In this document: piece by piece, positions 13,576-16,305 of the stretch
Layout: every line of letters begins with the position of its first letter
Position numbering within the stretch: the stretch's first letter is position 1
Source of the DNA: Microcaldota archaeon
GTDB lineage: Archaea > Micrarchaeota > Micrarchaeia > Micrarchaeales > Micrarchaeaceae
Assembly: GCA_021791775.1 (NCBI GenBank)
Contig: JAJYVY010000015.1
Location: 1 to 16,305, forward strand
Reading direction: 5' to 3'
DNA: 16,305 nt
Notes under the pieces: generated by a model
Database searches by the model: none
The model's input: the letters and a program-made list of their open reading frames with translations, nothing else
Told to the model about the DNA's origin: nothing
Position numbers and translations under genes: made by a program

Positions 13576-14316
13576 TCATATATCGCTTATTGTGAAGACT
13601 TTGAATCCCCGTTTTGTTATCTCATATGGCGCAACCGATAGGCTGTGGTCCGACCCCCTCATCTTCAATACTTCCATGCCGTAAACCCTCTTGTTTTCCT
13701 CAATGTTCTGGTACATTATAAGCGTGCCGTCAAATATGAAAAATTCCGGGCTGAAGCTCATCCCCTGCCTATTCGTAGAGTGCAGCTCCATTGTCAGGAA
13801 TCCGGTAACTCCCATTCTCTTCATGTTCGTAGAGAGTGCAAACATCGATTTCCTGTAAGTCAGGAGATCCCCCAGCATCAGTTTGAGAAGGGATATGGAG
13901 TCTATCACAACGCATTTTGAGCCGTTAATTTTCAATATGTCCTCAATGTCGGAAAGAACACTGCTGAATGCATATGACTGCGAATCATTTCCTCCCTGTA
14001 TTTTTGACGCCGTCTCATCGCCCGCAAGCACAAGCATTTTCTTGCTTACCAGGTCGTCTATATCGTTGAATTCTGAGAATGCAGTCTTGAAGTTTTCAAG
14101 CACTTCGGCCTGCGTTTCCTCAAGCGTTATGAATGATGCAGGTATGCCGTTCTTCGCGCTATTGTATGCGATTTGCATGCTCAGCAGGGTTTTCCCGCAT
14201 CCCGGCCCACCAGCAATTAGCACCTGATTGTTAAGAGGCACCCCCCCAGATGTGATGTTGTCAAGCCCGTCTATGCCTGTACGAAGCCGCCCTAGAGCTT
14301 TGTCGTTGTCCGCCAT
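13576..14316 (-). CDS. KaiC/RadA-like single-domain ATPase
   Basis: About 246 residues, one KaiC domain (numbering from GTG 14322). Hallmarks: R-T-G-I-D-G-L-D-N-I-T-S-G-G-V-P (14-29), Walker A G-G-P-G-C-G-K-T (38-45), the acidic pair L-E68-E69-T for catalysis, Walker B C-V-V-I-D-S-I-S-L (137-145), and the late Y-G-M-E-V-L-K-M-R-G-S-D-H (214-226). Single-domain KaiC proteins are frequent in archaea and act in signalling, in motility-structure assembly (FlaH/ArlH is related) or in DNA-linked roles; which one applies here is not visible. The start is ATG 14316, with a GAGG Shine-Dalgarno motif 8 nt upstream. It is the first gene of the KaiC / Cys-rich / DHH unit. Confidence 0.92.
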   Translation of the reverse strand: MADNDKALGRLRTGIDGLDNITSGGVPLNNQVLIAGGPGCGKTLLSMQIAYNSAKNGIPASFITLEETQAEVLENFKTAFSEFNDIDDLVSKKMLVLAGDETASKIQGGNDSQSYAFSSVLSDIEDILKINGSKCVVIDSISLLKLMLGDLLTYRKSMFALSTNMKRMGVTGFLTMELHSTNRQGMSFSPEFFIFDGTLIMYQNIEENKRVYGMEVLKMRGSDHSLSVAPYEITKRGFKVFTISDI

Positions 14317-14322
14317 TAGCAC

Positions 14323-14413
14323 ATCCTCTATAATTTATGAATGCAACTTATTGTTTATTAAGCTTTAGTTCCAATACTTATTTTATAGTTGTGCAGACTC
14401 TGACTGTGGGACG
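14323..14413. promoter_or_regulatory. Divergent promoter region between the KaiC and sequon-rich protein genes
   Basis: A/T-rich. The plus-strand box TTATTTTATAG (about 14378-14388) lies about 30 bp before the ATG at 14414. On the minus strand CTTAATAAAC (about 14353-14362) suits a start about 16 nt before the KaiC ATG. CCTC at 14325-14328 is the KaiC Shine-Dalgarno site on the minus strand. Confidence 0.4.
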
Positions 14414-15157
14414 ATGAGAAAGAAAATAGTTTACATAGGGATAGTGCTGCTGGTAGCAGCAGTCGCTGTGCTTTTCTTCTCCGGAAACATAGCGAACATA
14501 AAGGGGCTGCTGACGGAGCAGAACGTCACAGTTGCAAGCTCCATGTTTTCTTCAATCCCGATAACCATACAGAATAACTCTGTCATTCTTCTAATAGGCA
14601 AGTTCAGCGCACCCATAAACTTCTATGTGTTCAACAGCACCGGGTTCTCAACCTGGTCGTCTCTGCCAGCAAACAGCCTGGAGACAGGATACCAAAGGGC
14701 GCTTGGCCTTGTAGGGGGCGGCCTTTTATTCGCATACCATAACATAACTTCTGTAGTCGTCCCGTACCAAACTGGGGTAGGGAACGTGACGCCATCATAC
14801 TATGTCAATGTATCTAAAGGGATGCATGGGGGGACATACTACGCCGTAATAGATAACGGGGCGGGGAGCGAGTCTTCAAGCAGTCAGGTCAATGCCACCC
14901 TTCTGTACAATTCCGGAAATACAAGCGGCAAGGCCCTTTCAAACTTCTTTCTTAAGGAGGCCGCGTTGGGCATCACCTTCTTTATTCTACTTATAGCAGG
15001 AGGTATAGTTATCATATTTGGCTTTGTGAAAAAGGACAAGAGCAAAGATGCTGAAATGCAGACATCTGCAACCACACAGCCCAAGCAGAAAGACATGACG
15101 GACCAGCAGATAGACGAACTTTACAAAAAGATAAAAAAGAAGGCGCAGAAGGAATAG
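14414..15157 (+). CDS. Two-TM surface protein with many N-glycosylation sequons, unrecognised
   Basis: A 247-residue protein. TM helix 1 is at 5-23, followed by an outer domain (24-180) rich in Ser, Thr, Asn, Gly and Val with a beta-strand look, then TM helix 2 (183-204) and a charged cytoplasmic tail (205-247) that ends in a Lys-rich helix I-D-E-L-Y-K-K-I-K-K-K. There are eight N-x-S/T sequons in the outer domain (N37, N54, N74, N110, N124, N132, N160, N169) and no cysteine. No named family is recognised. The gene is divergent from KaiC and followed after 18 bp by an XRE-family regulator gene, so the two are likely co-transcribed. The tail could bind a cytoplasmic partner, but this is a guess. 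Confidence 0.75.
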   Translation: MRKKIVYIGIVLLVAAVAVLFFSGNIANIKGLLTEQNVTVASSMFSSIPITIQNNSVILLIGKFSAPINFYVFNSTGFSTWSSLPANSLETGYQRALGLVGGGLLFAYHNITSVVVPYQTGVGNVTPSYYVNVSKGMHGGTYYAVIDNGAGSESSSSQVNATLLYNSGNTSGKALSNFFLKEAALGITFFILLIAGGIVIIFGFVKKDKSKDAEMQTSATTQPKQKDMTDQQIDELYKKIKKKAQKE

Positions 15158-15175
15158 GAATAGTGTGGTGAACGC

Positions 15176-15865
15176 ATGGATGAACTACGGGAAAGGATAG
15201 CAGGAGAGATAGCACTGTCGGATAGCCCAGGAAGCACAATGAAGAAATGGAGGGAGCTATTCGGGGTCACACAAGTGGAACTGGCGAAGAAGATCAGGAT
15301 ATCCACGTCTACTATAAGCGACTACGAAAGCAACAGGAGGATGAGCCCCGGGGTGGGAGTGATAAAAAGGTTTGTCGATGCGCTTTTCACAATAGATGAG
15401 GAAAAGGGAAGCACAGTGGTGCAGAGCCTGGAGAAATTCTCTCCAAAAAAAAGCGAGGAGAGCTTCTACACCGTGCATGATTTCGCAGCACCTATAGGCG
15501 GCGTGGACTTCAATAGGATAATAGAAGGAAAGATAATAGCCAACCCGAGCTACCTCGATGCGATAAAGCTCTTCGGCTACACGACCGTGGATAGCCTGAG
15601 AGTCATCTTGGAAATGTCGCCATCGGAATACCCCAAGCTGTTTGGATCTACGATGGAGAGGGCGTTCCTATTCGACAGGGTTTCAACAGGGAGGTCACCA
15701 ATGGTGGTCATAAGAGTGGCTCCCATAAAGCCGAAGCTCGTCGTGATGCACGGCATAACTACGATAGACAAGCTCGCAATAAAGATCGCGCAGATAGAGA
15801 AGATACCGTTGCTGTCAACGAAGCTGAGCATGGATGAGATTCACGAAAGGCTGAACAAGATATGA
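15176..15865 (+). CDS. XRE-family transcriptional regulator with a C-terminal conserved domain (COG1709-like)
   Basis: A 229-residue protein. The N-terminus L-R-E-R-I-A-G-E-I-A-L-S-D-S-P-G (4-19) is followed by a helix-turn-helix at about 24-72: W-R-E-L-F-G-V-T-Q-V-E-L-A-K-K-I, then I-S-T-S-T-I-S-D-Y-E-S-N-R-R, then S-P-G-V-G-V-I-K. The remaining ~130 residues form a mixed alpha/beta domain, possibly for ligand binding or dimer formation. This layout matches an archaeal family of predicted regulators (COG1709, from memory). GGTGA four bases before the ATG is a Shine-Dalgarno match. It follows the sequon-rich membrane protein by 18 bp and may regulate its own unit; no operator is identifiable. 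Confidence 0.86.
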   Translation: MDELRERIAGEIALSDSPGSTMKKWRELFGVTQVELAKKIRISTSTISDYESNRRMSPGVGVIKRFVDALFTIDEEKGSTVVQSLEKFSPKKSEESFYTVHDFAAPIGGVDFNRIIEGKIIANPSYLDAIKLFGYTTVDSLRVILEMSPSEYPKLFGSTMERAFLFDRVSTGRSPMVVIRVAPIKPKLVVMHGITTIDKLAIKIAQIEKIPLLSTKLSMDEIHERLNKI

Positions 15866-15904
15866 TGCTATGTCCGACTGTCTGTACCGGCAAAGGATGA
15901 GGGT

Positions 15905-16305
15905 ATGGTGGAACAAGACTCTATAAATCCAACAACAGAAGAATTGCTTGGTAAATTTTCCCTTTATGATAAAAAAGCTGTAAATAATGCAGTTAAGCTT
16001 GCCAGCAAAACTTTTCCTTCCTGGGCAAAAACTGATTTGTCGGACAGAGTTCGTATCATAAGCAAGATGATAGACAAAATAAAATTCTACAAGAAAGAAC
16101 TTTCCACACTTATAACTAAAGAAATGGGCAAGCCTCTATCGGAATCGGAAGGTGAAGTGGATGCAACAATTGGGGACACGACATGGTTTCTAAATGAAGG
16201 TAAAAAATTTATTGAGACCGAGAGCGTAGATCTCGGGAACAATGCGGCTGAAATAACATTCGAACCGTTGGGAGTGGTGGGTGCAATATCGGCTTGGAAT
16301 TTTCC
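15905..16305 (+). CDS. NAD(P)-dependent aldehyde dehydrogenase, 5' part only
   Basis: From ATG 15905 there are 133 open codons to the right edge. ALDH landmarks: I-N-P-T-T-E-E-L-L near the start, S-W-A-K-T-D-L-S-D-R-V (39-49), I-T-K-E-M-G-K-P-L-S-E-S-E-G-E-V (70-85), and E-P-L-G-V-V-G-A-I-S-A-W-N132-F (120-133), whose Asn is the oxyanion-hole residue of the family. The catalytic Cys and general-base Glu lie beyond the window. It oxidises an aldehyde to an acid; the succinate-semialdehyde or glyceraldehyde type cannot be decided. The start has a purine-rich GGATGAGGGT directly before it. Codon use is clearly richer in A/T (AAA, AAT, CTT, TTT) than the preceding genes, suggesting a separate origin. 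Confidence 0.93.
   Translation, partial: MVEQDSINPTTEELLGKFSLYDKKAVNNAVKLASKTFPSWAKTDLSDRVRIISKMIDKIKFYKKELSTLITKEMGKPLSESEGEVDATIGDTTWFLNEGKKFIETESVDLGNNAAEITFEPLGVVGAISAWNF

Overview
The window looks like a piece of a small archaeal genome, most probably a DPANN lineage such as Micrarchaeota. The lineage is an inference from gene content. The archaeal signature genes are archease, a histone, replication factor C large subunit, a DUF2070 membrane protein, a RecJ-like DHH protein, a KaiC-like ATPase, an archaeosortase-type transpeptidase and a type IV pilin-like N-terminus with the EYLMTYGWAIL pattern. Genes are tightly packed, several have a TATA-like box about 25 bp before the start codon (leaderless), and neighbouring genes often abut or overlap. 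I see no rRNA, CRISPR array or insertion sequence.

Layout. 1-117: 5' end of a pilin-like gene on the minus strand, running off the left edge. 18-166 and 921-1077: two diverged copies of a ~150-bp direct repeat carrying the promoter and 5' end of that gene; the right copy is a pseudogene. Between them lies a two-gene DUF4258/DUF2283 toxin-antitoxin-like cassette. 1288-2835: archaeosortase-like membrane protein, divergent from archease (2965-3402). 3426-3614: DUF1059 protein. 3861-4589: HExxH metallopeptidase. 4612-4685: tRNA-Arg(GCG). 4875-5948: GT4-type polyprenyl-phosphate sugar-1-phosphate transferase. 5956-6189: histone, divergent from endonuclease IV (6283-7143). 7140-9725: uppS and DUF2070 in one transcription unit. 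9816-11057: RFC large subunit. 11026-14316: a minus-strand trio (KaiC-like ATPase, Cys-rich sequon-rich membrane-anchored protein, DHH phosphoesterase). 14414-15865: a sequon-rich two-TM protein and an XRE-family regulator. 15905-16305: 5' part of an aldehyde dehydrogenase.

How the genes may work together. One theme is the cell surface. UppS makes the polyprenyl carrier, the GT4 enzyme loads the first sugar phosphate onto such a carrier, and two predicted surface proteins carry many N-x-S/T sequons (16 and 8). The archaeosortase and the pilin-like protein are further surface-maturation and surface-structure parts. A second theme is DNA and RNA maintenance: RFC-L, endonuclease IV, the RecJ-like protein, histone, archease. 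The features most worth attention are the pilin 5' duplication with a length-variable dinucleotide tract inside the coding sequence, the TA-like cassette between the two copies, the archaeosortase with an extra outer domain, the regularly spaced Cys repeats in the operon with KaiC and DHH genes, and the three D-x-H motifs of DUF2070. None of these is proven to be a new system from sequence alone.
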